This document shows positions 1 to 7,485 of a stretch of DNA of 7,485 bases, one piece after another. This DNA comes from Methylophilus sp. (GTDB lineage: Bacteria; Pseudomonadota; Gammaproteobacteria; Burkholderiales; Methylophilaceae): assembly GCA_027489475.1 (NCBI GenBank), contig JAIXZQ010000331.1:1-7485 (forward strand), read 5' to 3'. The position numbers and the translations under genes are program-made. The notes beneath the pieces were generated by a model. The model did not search any database. It was given only the letters and a program-made list of their open reading frames with translations, and had not been told where the DNA came from. Positions within the stretch are counted from its first letter, which is position 1; each line of letters starts with the position of its first letter.

Positions 1-1
1 C

Positions 2-952
2 GGTAACTTTAACAATGATATCGGCATGCCGCTGACCTTGTTGCGCCTGCAACCCAGCCATCGCTATGCCGTCATCGAAATGGGCATGAATCATCTGGGC
101 GAAATTGACTACTTAACCCGTCTGGCCCGCCCCAATGTGGCGCTGATTATCAATGCGGGTACCGCGCACATTGGCGAGTTGGGCTCGCGTGAAAACATTG
201 CCAAGGCCAAAGGGGAGATTTTTGCCGGCCTGGGGGATGAGGGTATTGCCGTTATCAATGCCGACAGCGATTTTGCCGACTATTGGCGCAGCCTGAATGT
301 GGGCCGTCGCATGATGACGTTTGCCATGCACAGTGCGGCCGATGTACGTGGCCAGACGCAGGCTGACGGCTTGCAACTGTCTTATCAGGGCCAACATATC
401 AGCGTCACCCTGGCTGTTCCGGGCGAACACAATCAAATGAATGCCTTGGCTGCGGCCACTGCGGCTTTGGCCGCCGGAGCCAGTTTGGCACAGGTGCACG
501 CTGGCCTACAGGCGTTTGCCGGCGTCAATGGCCGCTTGCAACGCAAAACCGCCGCCAATGGCGCGCGCCTCATCGATGACACCTATAACGCCAACCCCGA
601 CTCTATGCGCGCAGCCTTGGATGTATTGCATGCTCAAGCGGGGCGCACCTTGTTTGTCATGGGTGATATGGGGGAGCTGGGCGCGGATGCTGACGCCATG
701 CACGCTGAAATGGGACGGTATGCCCAAGCACTGGGCGTGGCCAAACTGTTTGCGCTGGGTCAGCACAGTCTAGCGGCAGTCAAGGCGTTTGGTGCAGACG
801 CGCAGCACTTTGCCAGCGTAGAAGACTTGCTGGACGCTGTTCAGGCCGAAATGACCGCAGAAGATGTGGTCTTGGTGAAAGGGTCACGCTTCATGCAGAT
901 GGAACGTGTCGTCAACGCATTGTCTGCCTCCCCCGGGGCGGCAGACCACTGA
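2..952 (+). CDS. murF: MurF, UDP-MurNAc-tripeptide:D-Ala-D-Ala ligase (5' partial)
   Basis: MurF is the cytoplasmic ATP-dependent ligase that adds D-Ala-D-Ala to UDP-MurNAc-tripeptide, completing the pentapeptide precursor. The gene enters the window already open: the frame reads GNFNNDIG from base 2, a conserved MurF block just after the P-loop, so the ATG at 26 is internal and not the start. About 316 residues are present against roughly 450 in the family; the N-terminal UDP-binding domain and the GKT loop lie outside. Fragment numbering (G at base 2 = 1): EMGMNHLGEI 26-35, NAGTAHIGELGS 51-62, AKAKGE 67-72 with a lysine (K70) of the type carbamylated in Mur ligases, GEHNQMNALAA 141-151, GRLQ 177-180 at the C-terminal domain boundary, DDTYNANPDSM 192-202, and KGSRFMQME near the end. 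It stops with TGA followed directly by an in-frame TAG. mraY starts 12 bases on. murE is expected upstream from the usual gene order, but this is not seen. Confidence 0.97.
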   Translation, partial: GNFNNDIGMPLTLLRLQPSHRYAVIEMGMNHLGEIDYLTRLARPNVALIINAGTAHIGELGSRENIAKAKGEIFAGLGDEGIAVINADSDFADYWRSLNVGRRMMTFAMHSAADVRGQTQADGLQLSYQGQHISVTLAVPGEHNQMNALAAATAALAAGASLAQVHAGLQAFAGVNGRLQRKTAANGARLIDDTYNANPDSMRAALDVLHAQAGRTLFVMGDMGELGADADAMHAEMGRYAQALGVAKLFALGQHSLAAVKAFGADAQHFASVEDLLDAVQAEMTAEDVVLVKGSRFMQMERVVNALSASPGAADH

Positions 953-953
953 T

Positions 954-959
954 AGGAAA
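954..959 (+). promoter_or_regulatory. Ribosome binding site of mraY
   Basis: AGGAAA lies five bases before the mraY ATG at 965, within the 12-base gap after murF. It overlaps the TAG (953-955) that backs up the murF stop. It supports 965 as the mraY start. Confidence 0.7.
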
Positions 960-964
960 CACAT

Positions 965-2068
965 ATGCTACTTGAACTGGCGAAATGGCTGGCTGACGAT
1001 ATCCACGGCTTTCATGTCTTTAACTACATCACCTTGCGTGCGGTGCTGGCGACCCTGACGGCGCTGGCCATCTCATTTTTGGTGGGGCCCGCCATGATAC
1101 GCAAGCTGACTGAATACAAAGTCGGTCAAGCCGTGCGTGACGATGGTCCACAAACCCATTTGGTCAAAGCCGGCACCCCAACCATGGGCGGCGCTTTGAT
1201 CTTGGTGGCCATTGCGATTGCTACCCTGCTCTGGGGCAATTTACATAACCGCTTTATCTGGGTGGTATTGGTCACAACCTTGGGATTTGGCGCGGTCGGC
1301 TGGGTCGATGACTACCGCAAAGTGGTCTACAAAAACCCGAAAGGCTTGTCTGCCAAAGCCAAGTACTTCTGGCAAAGCCTGATTGGCTTAGGGGTGGCAG
1401 GCTTTTTATATGCCACCGCCAGCACGCCGGTTGAAACCACCTTAATCGTACCGTTTTTTAAACACTTGGTGCTGCCATTAGGCGCGGTCGGTTTTATTGT
1501 GCTGACCTATTTGGTCATCGTCGGCAGCAGCAATGCCGTCAATCTGACCGATGGCTTAGATGGGTTGGCGACCTTGCCCACTGTCATGGTCGGCAGTGCC
1601 TTGGCAATTTTTTCTTATGTGGCTGGTCATGCGGTGTTTTCAAAATATCTGGGCATTCCTTATGTGGCGGGCGCCAGTGAGTTAATGGTGTTTTGTGCCG
1701 CGATGGCAGGCGCTGGCTTGGGCTTTTTGTGGTTTAACGCCTATCCGGCCGAAGTGTTTATGGGCGATGTTGGCGCGCTGGCCTTGGGCGCTGCACTGGG
1801 CGTTGTCGCGGTGATTGTGCGTCAGGAAATCGTCCTCTTCATCATGGGCGGCGTATTCGTGGTGGAAACCTTCTCAGTGGCGGCGCAAGTGCTGTATTTC
1901 AAATACACCAAACGCATGACTGGCACCGGTAAACGCATCTTCTTAATGGCGCCATTACACCACCATTACGAACAAAAAGGCTGGAAAGAAACGCAAGTGG
2001 TCGTCCGCTTTTGGATCATCACCATGATGTTGGTACTGGTTGGTCTTTCAACCTTAAAAATTCGATAA
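965..2068 (+). CDS. mraY: MraY, phospho-MurNAc-pentapeptide transferase (lipid I synthase)
   Basis: MraY is an integral inner-membrane enzyme that transfers phospho-MurNAc-pentapeptide from UDP to undecaprenyl phosphate, forming lipid I; it needs Mg2+. The 367-residue protein matches the family length (about 360). Roughly ten hydrophobic segments can be read, the first at about 22-42 and the last at about 345-364. Conserved blocks are [11 protein letters not shown] (70-80), GWVDDYRKV with the Asp pair D115/D116, [10 protein letters not shown] (193-202), [11 protein letters not shown] with D268, and the histidine motif [10 protein letters not shown] (331-340). These carry the acidic residues and histidines known to form the active site. 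The start is fixed by AGGAAA five bases upstream. It ends in TAA with a second in-frame stop (TGA, 2072-2074) two codons later. It sits between the last cytoplasmic ligase, murF, and murD, as in the classical dcw order. Nothing in it looks altered. Confidence 0.98.
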   Translation: MLLELAKWLADDIHGFHVFNYITLRAVLATLTALAISFLVGPAMIRKLTEYKVGQAVRDDGPQTHLVKAGTPTMGGALILVAIAIATLLWGNLHNRFIWVVLVTTLGFGAVGWVDDYRKVVYKNPKGLSAKAKYFWQSLIGLGVAGFLYATASTPVETTLIVPFFKHLVLPLGAVGFIVLTYLVIVGSSNAVNLTDGLDGLATLPTVMVGSALAIFSYVAGHAVFSKYLGIPYVAGASELMVFCAAMAGAGLGFLWFNAYPAEVFMGDVGALALGAALGVVAVIVRQEIVLFIMGGVFVVETFSVAAQVLYFKYTKRMTGTGKRIFLMAPLHHHYEQKGWKETQVVVRFWIITMMLVLVGLSTLKIR

Positions 2069-2095
2069 CGCTGAACACGCTGCTGAGCATACAAC

Positions 2096-3466
2096 ATGAA
2101 AAAACACTTTGAACATCAACGCATGGCTGTCTTGGGGCTGGGTGACACTGGCTTCTCGGCTTTGCGCTGGCTGCGCCACATGGGTGCAGAAGTGATCATG
2201 TTTGATAGCCGTCAGCATCCCACCGGCTTAGACCGTCTACACAGTGAGTTTCCAGAGGTGGAGTGCCATCTGGGGGCATTTAATGCCGCCATGCTGGCTG
2301 AGATGGATATGGTGGTGGCCAGCCCAGGCGTCTCGCTGAAAGAACCCGCGCTGGTCGCCTTACAAGCGGCGGGCAAAGTCATCATGGGTGATGTGGAGTT
2401 GTTTGCACGCTATCGCGCGCCATATGCCAAAGTCATTGCCATCACAGGTTCTAATGGCAAGACCACCGTCACCTCGTTGGTCGGCGAAATCTGCAAGCAG
2501 GCGGGCTTAAATACCATTGTCGCGGGCAATATCGGCTTGCCAGTCCTCGATACCTTAAGCATGCCAGTGCCAGAAGTGTATGTGCTGGAACTGTCCAGCT
2601 TTCAGCTAGAGACCACCTCCAGTTTGCAGGTGGATGCGGCCACCATCCTCAACTTGTCCGAAGACCATATGGACCGTTACACCGGCATGGACGAGTATGC
2701 GCAAGCCAAAGCCCGCATCTATCTCAATGCCCAACTGGCGGTGGTTAACCGTGATGACCCCGTTAGTGCCGCCTTGGCCGGCAGCTTGCCACAGGTGTCG
2801 TTTGGCGTAAATTCTTCGCCCAGCATCAATGATTACGGCCTCAATGATGCGGGGTGGCTGTGCGCGGGCAATCGCCAATATCTCGAGGCCGACAGTCTGC
2901 GTATCCGTGGCAAACACAATATCGCCAATACCTTGGCGGCCATTGCACTGACACAAGCCATCGGCATAGACAAAGTCTCTATCTTGCAAACGGTGCAATC
3001 TTTCCGTGGCTTGCCGCACCGGGTGGAGTGGGTGGCCAGCATAGACGATGTCGATTTTTATGACGACTCTAAAGGCACCAATGTAGGCGCCACCTGCGCG
3101 GCCATCAGTGGCATGCTCAAGCAGGGTAAACCACAACAAGTGGTGCTAATTGCTGGCGGCGATGGCAAAGGGCAAGATTTCACCCCCTTGCGTGAAGCCG
3201 TGAAACAGCATGCGCGTGCCGTGGTGTTGATTGGCCGTGACGGCCCCAAAATTCAAAAAGTATTGCAGGCCTTGCCTATCCCCATGGTCGATGCGGTCGA
3301 TTTAACCGCAGCCGTCACCGTGGCCAAAACACTGGCTGAGGCGGGGGATGCCGTGTTGTTGTCACCGGCCTGCGCCAGCTTTGATATGTTCCGCAACTAC
3401 GAACATCGTGCACAGGTGTTTGTCGAGGCCGTGAAGGCGCTGGAGGCGGCATGCTTGGCCCCCTGA
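2096..3466 (+). CDS. murD: MurD, UDP-MurNAc-L-Ala:D-Glu ligase
   Basis: MurD is a cytoplasmic Mur ligase that uses ATP to add D-glutamate to UDP-MurNAc-L-Ala. At 456 residues it is slightly longer than the E. coli enzyme (438). The N-terminal Rossmann-like UDP-binding domain shows [16 protein letters not shown] (11-26) and SPGVS (76-80). The central ATPase domain has the P-loop GSNGKTT (118-124), ELSSFQLE (165-172), [10 protein letters not shown] (186-195) and K205 in the position of the carbamylated lysine. The C-terminal domain begins near GLPHRVE (305-311) and carries DDSKGTN (323-329), GGDGKG (354-359) and [16 protein letters not shown] (423-438). The segment after this reads HRAQVF where E. 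coli has QRGNEF. The ATG at 2096 leaves a nine-residue lead before the first beta strand; a second in-frame ATG at 2123 would begin almost at the strand and is less likely. The upstream ribosome site is weak (GAG at 2085-2087). Its 3' end overlaps ftsW. Confidence 0.97.
   Translation: MKKHFEHQRMAVLGLGDTGFSALRWLRHMGAEVIMFDSRQHPTGLDRLHSEFPEVECHLGAFNAAMLAEMDMVVASPGVSLKEPALVALQAAGKVIMGDVELFARYRAPYAKVIAITGSNGKTTVTSLVGEICKQAGLNTIVAGNIGLPVLDTLSMPVPEVYVLELSSFQLETTSSLQVDAATILNLSEDHMDRYTGMDEYAQAKARIYLNAQLAVVNRDDPVSAALAGSLPQVSFGVNSSPSINDYGLNDAGWLCAGNRQYLEADSLRIRGKHNIANTLAAIALTQAIGIDKVSILQTVQSFRGLPHRVEWVASIDDVDFYDDSKGTNVGATCAAISGMLKQGKPQQVVLIAGGDGKGQDFTPLREAVKQHARAVVLIGRDGPKIQKVLQALPIPMVDAVDLTAAVTVAKTLAEAGDAVLLSPACASFDMFRNYEHRAQVFVEAVKALEAACLAP
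3442..3446 (+). promoter_or_regulatory. Ribosome binding site of ftsW, inside the murD end
   Basis: GGAGG lies within the last codons of murD, four bases before the ATG at 3451. The later in-frame ATGs at 3466 and 3469 are 19 and 22 bases away, too far for this site. It therefore favours 3451 as the ftsW start, although a spacing of four is on the short side. Confidence 0.55.
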
Positions 3467-4617
3467 TGATGAATCGCGAGCGCTATAACGCCCCCAGCAT
3501 CGATGTCTCGCTGCTGTGGGTGGTGTTGTCACTGCTGGCGTTTGGTTTGGTCATGGTGTATTCAGCCTCGATTGCTTATGCCGACAGTAGCAAAATGTTT
3601 GGCCACAACAGCCTGTACTTTTTGGTTCGTCAGGCCTTGTATATCGGCGTCGGCCTGCTGGCCGGGCTGATTGTGTTTCAGATTCCCATGGCTTGGTGGC
3701 AGCGCATGTCGCCCTATCTGTTTATCGCAGGCATCGTGTTGCTGATTCTGGTGCTGATACCCGGCATAGGCAAAGTGGTGAACGGTAGCCGACGCTGGAT
3801 TTCACTGCTGGTGATGAATCTGCAACCTTCTGAGTTGATGAAGCTGTTTATTGCCATGTATGCCTCAGATTACGCCGTGCGCAAAGCCAGCAATATGCAC
3901 AGCATTAAAAAAGGCTTTTTGCCCATGCTGGGCGTGATGGTGTTTGTGGGTGTGTTGCTGCTCAAAGAGCCAGATTTTGGCGCATTTGCCGTCACTGCCT
4001 CGATTGCGTTTTCTATCATGTGGTTGGGCGGCGTAAACCTCAAAGTGTTTTTCACCATGCTGGCCGCCTTGCCCTTGGCTGTGTTTGGCCTAGTGGTGAT
4101 GGAACCCTATCGCCTTGAGCGCATGAAAGGCTTTTTAAATCCGTTTGATGATCCGTTTGATACTGGCTATCAGTTATCACATGCCTTGATTGCTTTTGGT
4201 CGTGGCGAGTTTTGGGGCGTAGGCTTGGGCGGCAGCGTTGAAAAATTATTGTATTTGCCAGAAGCACATACCGACTTTTTACTGGCTGTGGTGGCCGAAG
4301 AGCTGGGCTATGTCGGCGTGGTGGTGGTCGTGTTGCTGTTTGCCTGGCTGGTGATACGCGCCTTTAGCATCGCCAAAGAAGCCGTGGCTAACGAACGCTA
4401 CTATGCCGCCTTGCTGGCGCAAGGCATCGGCGTTTGGATGGGCGTACAAGGCTTTATCAATATGGGCGTCAACATGGGCTTGTTGCCCACCAAAGGCTTG
4501 ACGCTGCCGCTGCTCTCCTATGGCGGGAGCGGTATTTTGGCCAACTGCATCGCGCTGTCTGTCCTGCTGCGTATTGATTATGAAAATCGACGTCTGCAAA
4601 AAGGCTTAACGACATGA
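3451..4617 (+). CDS. ftsW: FtsW, septal peptidoglycan glycosyltransferase (SEDS family)
   Basis: FtsW is the divisome SEDS-family membrane protein that polymerises lipid II into glycan strands with its cognate transpeptidase (FtsI/PBP3). The 388-residue product has about ten hydrophobic segments (for example near 19-39, 57-77, 87-105, 153-170, 197-216, 276-302 and 350-373). Family motifs are NGSRRWI (111-117), QPSELMKL (125-132), KEPDFG (172-177), [12 protein letters not shown] (231-242), YLPEAHTDF (268-276) followed by EELG, and [13 protein letters not shown] (349-361). D275 in the HTDF block matches the aspartate proposed as catalytic in SEDS proteins. The position between murD and murG separates FtsW from its relative RodA, which is not normally found here. 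Start choice: ATG 3451 overlaps murD by 16 bases and has GGAGG upstream. ATG 3466, whose A is the last base of the murD TGA, would give 383 residues and translational coupling, and ATG 3469 would give 382. All differ only in the short cytoplasmic tail. Confidence 0.95.
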   Translation: MLGPLMMNRERYNAPSIDVSLLWVVLSLLAFGLVMVYSASIAYADSSKMFGHNSLYFLVRQALYIGVGLLAGLIVFQIPMAWWQRMSPYLFIAGIVLLILVLIPGIGKVVNGSRRWISLLVMNLQPSELMKLFIAMYASDYAVRKASNMHSIKKGFLPMLGVMVFVGVLLLKEPDFGAFAVTASIAFSIMWLGGVNLKVFFTMLAALPLAVFGLVVMEPYRLERMKGFLNPFDDPFDTGYQLSHALIAFGRGEFWGVGLGGSVEKLLYLPEAHTDFLLAVVAEELGYVGVVVVVLLFAWLVIRAFSIAKEAVANERYYAALLAQGIGVWMGVQGFINMGVNMGLLPTKGLTLPLLSYGGSGILANCIALSVLLRIDYENRRLQKGLTT

Positions 4618-5696
4618 GCCGCGCAATGACATTAATGGTGATGGCAGGGGGCACCGGCGGGCATGTGTATCCAGCCATGGCGGTGGCGGATGCTTTGCAG
4701 GCGGCTGGCTGGGAGATTGTCTGGCTGTGCACCGAGGGTGGCATGGAGCAACGGCTGATTGCCAATAAACCCTATCGCCAAGCCACCATGCAGATGCAGG
4801 GGGTGCGTGGTAAAGGACTGATGGGCTGGCTGACTTTGCCGGTCAAGCTCTGGCGTGCCTGCGCGCAAGCGCGTGCAGCGCTACAAGCACACCAGCCAAC
4901 GGTGGTATTGGGCATGGGTGGCTTTGCCGCATTTCCTGGCGGTGTGATGGCCAAATGCCAAGGCATCCCACTGGTGATTCATGAGCAAAACTCAGTGGCT
5001 GGACTGACCAATAAAGTGCTGGCACGGCTGGCAGATCAGGTGTTGACCGGCTTCCCGCAGGCGCTGGGGCCACGCGGTGTCTGTGTGGGGAATCCTGTGC
5101 GCGAGGACATCTCACATTTGCCCGTGCCCGCTGAACGGTTTGCCCAACACCATGGCGCCTTACGCGTGTTAGTGGTAGGCGGCAGTCTGGGTGCCGTGGC
5201 GTTAAACAGCTTGTTGCCGCGTGTATTTGCCCAGCTAGCGTTGGCGCTCCGTCCGCAGATTATTCACCAGTCCGGCGAAAAGCATATTGAGGCGCTTAAA
5301 AAGGCCTACGCCGATGCTGGGGTGGCGGCAGATTGTCGCGCGTTTATCACCGATATGGCCGAGGCCTATGCCTGGGCTGATCTGGTGATTTGCCGCGCAG
5401 GCGCCTTAACGGTGGCTGAACTGGCCAATGTTGGAGTGGGCAGTCTGTTGGTGCCTTTCCCGCATGCGGTGGATGACCACCAGACCGGTAACGCGGCCTA
5501 TCTTGCCAACGCGGGCGCGGCTTGGTTAATTCAACAGCAGGAGTTAGACGTGACGCAACTGGCTACCCTGCTCAGTGGCCTGGATAGAGGTACTTGCCTG
5601 CAGATGGCAGAAAAAGCCCGCGCTTTGGCGCAACCGCAGGCTACGCAGTCGGTCGCCGCGATTTGTCAGCAATTGGCCACAGGACGGGCACGATGA
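4614..5696 (+). CDS. murG: MurG, UDP-GlcNAc:lipid I GlcNAc transferase (lipid II synthase)
   Basis: MurG is a peripheral inner-membrane GT-B glycosyltransferase that transfers GlcNAc from UDP-GlcNAc to lipid I, giving lipid II. At 360 residues it has the normal length. The N-terminal acceptor domain has the glycine loop [10 protein letters not shown] (12-21), [11 protein letters not shown] (100-110) and [12 protein letters not shown] (123-134). GNPVR (159-163) marks the approach to the domain linker. The C-terminal donor domain shows [10 protein letters not shown] (189-198), [11 protein letters not shown] (260-270), whose glutamate E269 belongs to the UDP-sugar-binding motif, and [14 protein letters not shown] (281-294). 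The ATG at 4614 overlaps the ftsW TGA as ATGA, with AAGG nine bases upstream (4601-4604). A second in-frame ATG at 4626 (residue 5) is possible but has no better ribosome site. Its own TGA overlaps the murC ATG in the same way. No oddities were seen. Confidence 0.98.
   Translation: MSRAMTLMVMAGGTGGHVYPAMAVADALQAAGWEIVWLCTEGGMEQRLIANKPYRQATMQMQGVRGKGLMGWLTLPVKLWRACAQARAALQAHQPTVVLGMGGFAAFPGGVMAKCQGIPLVIHEQNSVAGLTNKVLARLADQVLTGFPQALGPRGVCVGNPVREDISHLPVPAERFAQHHGALRVLVVGGSLGAVALNSLLPRVFAQLALALRPQIIHQSGEKHIEALKKAYADAGVAADCRAFITDMAEAYAWADLVICRAGALTVAELANVGVGSLLVPFPHAVDDHQTGNAAYLANAGAAWLIQQQELDVTQLATLLSGLDRGTCLQMAEKARALAQPQATQSVAAICQQLATGRAR
5681..5684 (+). promoter_or_regulatory. Ribosome binding site deciding the murC start
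   Basis: AGGA near the 3' end of murG sits eight bases before the ATG at 5693. The murC frame stays open upstream to a TTG at 5594, but the resulting 33-residue lead is not like MurC. This site, the ATGA overlap and the family N-terminus together fix the start at 5693. Confidence 0.6.
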
Positions 5697-7087
5697 AACA
5701 TAAAGTTAAAAAAATCCATTTTATCGGCATCGGCGGCTCAGGCATGAGTGGTATTGCTGAAGTCTTGCTTAACCTTGGGTTCGAAGTCAGTGGCTCAGAT
5801 TTGGCCAGCAATGCCGTGACCAAGCGCTTGCAGGGCTTTGGCGCCACCGTGTTTCAAGGCCATGCCAGTGAGCATTTAAACAATGCCGACGTGGTGGTGG
5901 TGTCTAGCGCCATCAATGAAGCCAACCCTGAAATTATGGCGGCACGTGCGCGCAAAGTGCCGGTGATTCCGCGCGCGGTCATGTTGGCCGAACTGATGCG
6001 CTTTAAACAAGGCATTGCGGTGGCCGGCACGCATGGCAAAACCACTACCACCAGCCTGATTGCCAGCATTTTGGCCGAGGCCAATATGGACCCCACCTTT
6101 GTTATTGGCGGCAAACTCGAAGCCGCCAGTGCCAATGCGCGATTGGGTACCGGCGAATGGATTGTGGTCGAGGCCGATGAGTCCGATGCCTCGTTTTTGC
6201 ACCTGACCCCCATCATGGCGGTGGTCACCAATATCGACCAAGACCATATGGATACCTATGAACACAGTTTTGACAAACTCAAAACGGCGTTCGTCGAGTT
6301 TTTGCAGCAGATTCCGTTTTGGGGCATGGCCGTGCTGTGCTTGGATGACCCGCATGTGCGTGACATTTTGCCGCGCGTCACCCGTCCAGTCACCACCTAT
6401 GGCACGCATCCAGAGGCGGCAATTCGTGCCGAAAACATCGTGGCTGACCATGGCCGTATGCATTTTAGCTTGGTACGCAAAAACGGCATCACCGTGCGCA
6501 ACGAAGTGACCTTGAATCTACCCGGCCACCATTATGTGCTGAATGCCTTGGCGGCCATTGCCATCGCCACCGAACTCAATGTGCCCGATGCCGCCATTCT
6601 CAAGGCGCTGGCTGAGTTTAGAGGCGTAGGTCGCCGCTTTGAACGCTATGGTGACCTGCCGGTGGCTGCGGGTACCTTCACCTTGGTCGACGATTATGGC
6701 CATCATCCAATAGAGATGGCCGCAGTGATTGCCGCCGCCCGAGGCGCGTTTCCTGGGCGTCGTTTAGTGTTGGCTTTTCAGCCGCATCGCTATACGCGTA
6801 CCCGTGACTGCTTTGAAGACTTTGTCAACGTGCTATCGACTGTGGATGCCTTATTGCTCACCGAAGTGTATGCGGCGGGGGAAGCGCCGATTGTCGCTGC
6901 CGACACCCGCAGCTTGATTCGCGCTATCCGCATCAATGGCAAGGTGGAGCCGCGCTTTGTTGAAAGCACAGATGCATTGCCCACAGCCATTTTAGAAACT
7001 GTGCAGCCGGATGATGTGGTGGTGGTCATGGGCGCGGGCAGCATCGGCAATGTGGCGGCTAAAACCAAGGAGCTGACCCGCGTATGA
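5693..7087 (+). CDS. murC: MurC, UDP-MurNAc:L-Ala ligase
   Basis: MurC is the first Mur ligase; it adds L-alanine to UDP-MurNAc in the cytoplasm with ATP. From the ATG at 5693 it has 464 residues, normal for the family. The N-terminal UDP-binding domain opens with [17 protein letters not shown] (7-23), the expected first strand and glycine loop. The ATPase domain has GTHGKTTTT (112-120), [11 protein letters not shown] (161-171) and [11 protein letters not shown] (179-189). [13 protein letters not shown] (276-288) and GRRFE (313-317) lie at the border of the C-terminal domain, which shows DDYGHHP (333-339), QPHRYTRT (363-370) and GAGSIG (447-452). The DDYGHHP and HRYTRT blocks distinguish MurC from MurD, MurE and MurF. 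The frame remains open upstream to a TTG at 5594 within murG, but that extension has no family resemblance. Both ends overlap neighbours by ATGA (murG before, murB after). MurC commonly neighbours murB, which supplies its substrate. Confidence 0.98.
   Translation: MKHKVKKIHFIGIGGSGMSGIAEVLLNLGFEVSGSDLASNAVTKRLQGFGATVFQGHASEHLNNADVVVVSSAINEANPEIMAARARKVPVIPRAVMLAELMRFKQGIAVAGTHGKTTTTSLIASILAEANMDPTFVIGGKLEAASANARLGTGEWIVVEADESDASFLHLTPIMAVVTNIDQDHMDTYEHSFDKLKTAFVEFLQQIPFWGMAVLCLDDPHVRDILPRVTRPVTTYGTHPEAAIRAENIVADHGRMHFSLVRKNGITVRNEVTLNLPGHHYVLNALAAIAIATELNVPDAAILKALAEFRGVGRRFERYGDLPVAAGTFTLVDDYGHHPIEMAAVIAAARGAFPGRRLVLAFQPHRYTRTRDCFEDFVNVLSTVDALLLTEVYAAGEAPIVAADTRSLIRAIRINGKVEPRFVESTDALPTAILETVQPDDVVVVMGAGSIGNVAAKTKELTRV
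7067..7072 (+). promoter_or_regulatory. Ribosome binding site of murB, inside the murC end
   Basis: AAGGAG lies in the last codons of murC, 11 bases before the ATG at 7084. The match to the anti-Shine-Dalgarno sequence is strong but the spacing is somewhat long. It supports independent initiation of murB in addition to coupling through the ATGA overlap. Confidence 0.55.
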
Positions 7088-7485
7088 ATGCCCAGCGCCA
7101 ACGTCAAGGCCTGACCATCTTGCACCATGAACCGCTGGCGCGTTACACCAGCTGGCGCGTGGGCGGGCCGGCTGAACGCTTGGTATTGGCCGACAGCGTA
7201 GAGGCATTGCAAACCTTTTTGCAACAACTGTCTGCCAGTGAGCCGCTGACGTTTATCGGCTTGGGCAGCAACTTGTTGGTGCGCGATGGCGGCGTGCGCG
7301 GCACCGTGGTGGTGATGCATCAGGCACTCCAAACCTTAGAGCGACAAGGCGAGGCCATTTTTGCCGAAGCCGGCGTCACCTGCGCCAAGCTGGCCCGCTT
7401 TGCCGCCAGCCAGCAGCGGGTTGGGGCAGAGTTTATGGCCGGCATCCCCGGCACCGTGGGCGGCGCTTTGGCGATGAATGCTGGC
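7084..7485 (+). CDS. murB: MurB, UDP-N-acetylenolpyruvoylglucosamine reductase (3' partial)
   Basis: MurB is the FAD-dependent cytoplasmic enzyme that uses NADPH to reduce UDP-GlcNAc-enolpyruvate to UDP-MurNAc, the substrate of MurC. Reading from the ATG at 7084, the frame stays open to the window end and gives 134 residues, so the C-terminal part is missing. Visible motifs are [11 protein letters not shown] (21-31), [12 protein letters not shown] (59-70), part of the FAD-binding region, and [19 protein letters not shown] (116-134), the flavin-contacting glycine-rich block that ends the window. The later catalytic serine and glutamate lie outside, and the type I/type II distinction, which depends on a C-terminal region, cannot be judged. 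The start overlaps the murC TGA as ATGA, with AAGGAG 11 bases upstream. From the usual dcw order, ddl and ftsQ would be expected next, but this is not seen. Confidence 0.96.
   Translation, partial: MNAQRQRQGLTILHHEPLARYTSWRVGGPAERLVLADSVEALQTFLQQLSASEPLTFIGLGSNLLVRDGGVRGTVVVMHQALQTLERQGEAIFAEAGVTCAKLARFAASQQRVGAEFMAGIPGTVGGALAMNAG

Noticed and set aside
26..28. ATG at 26 as the murF start
   Set aside because: The frame is open to the window edge and the preceding residues, GNFNNDIG, are conserved MurF sequence, so this methionine is internal.
2606..3139. 177-codon open frame on the minus strand inside murD
   Set aside because: It is antisense to conserved MurD coding sequence including the ATPase domain, shows no recognisable domain and is best explained as a codon-bias shadow.
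4309..4341. GTG-rich run resembling a short tandem repeat in ftsW
   Set aside because: It encodes a valine-rich stretch of a transmembrane helix. Similar GTG runs in murC encode valine beta strands. Codon preference explains them without a repeat element.
5594..5692. Upstream extension of murC from a TTG codon
   Set aside because: The 33 extra residues overlap murG out of frame and do not resemble MurC. The ATG at 5693 has a ribosome site, an ATGA overlap and the expected family N-terminus.
5876..6463. 195-codon open frame on the minus strand inside murC
   Set aside because: It lies wholly within a well-supported murC, and its translation is rich in His, Gly and Arg, as expected from the complement of this gene's codon use. 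No family motif or ribosome site is visible.
6790..7332. 180-codon open frame on the minus strand spanning the murC/murB junction
   Set aside because: It is opposite two conserved coding regions, has low-complexity Ala/Ser/Thr/His composition, and has no support for initiation.
1..7485. Possible undescribed system, mobile element, CRISPR array or RNA gene
   Set aside because: Nearly every base belongs to seven canonical dcw genes with intact motifs. The two gaps of 12 and 27 bases are too short for a hidden gene, and I saw no inverted repeats, integrase, tRNA-like sequence or regularly spaced repeats.

Overview
The window is a stretch of the division and cell wall (dcw) cluster from a Gram-negative bacterium. 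Seven genes lie head to tail on the + strand: murF (5' end cut off), mraY, murD, ftsW, murG, murC and murB (3' end cut off). The gene order matches the classical proteobacterial dcw order. Protein features such as the MraY N-terminal region, GGSLGA in MurG and the [11 protein letters not shown] block in MurC look betaproteobacterial. A methylotroph of the Methylophilaceae type is my best guess, but it rests on remembered family resemblance and not on any search.

Layout. The window opens inside murF, just after where its ATP-binding P-loop would be (stop at 952). A 12-base gap holding a clear ribosome binding site leads to mraY (965-2068). A 27-base gap, the longest noncoding stretch in the window, leads to murD (2096-3466). 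From there the genes overlap: ftsW (3451-4617), murG (4614-5696), murC (5693-7087) and murB (7084 to the window end). The ftsW/murG, murG/murC and murC/murB junctions are all 4-base ATGA overlaps. Only about 39 bases in total are noncoding. I see no internal terminator or convincing promoter, so the block looks like part of one long, translationally coupled transcript whose promoter lies upstream.

How the genes work together. MurB and MurC act early in the cytoplasm, making UDP-MurNAc and adding L-Ala. MurD adds D-Glu. MurE, expected just upstream and outside the window, would add the third residue, and MurF adds D-Ala-D-Ala. MraY moves the pentapeptide sugar onto undecaprenyl phosphate (lipid I), MurG adds GlcNAc (lipid II), and FtsW polymerises the flipped lipid II at the septum together with its partner transpeptidase.

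All visible catalytic motifs are intact. I found no mobile element, RNA gene, CRISPR array, foreign insertion or unexplained system. This is an ordinary housekeeping region, and the findings concern only start sites and junctions.
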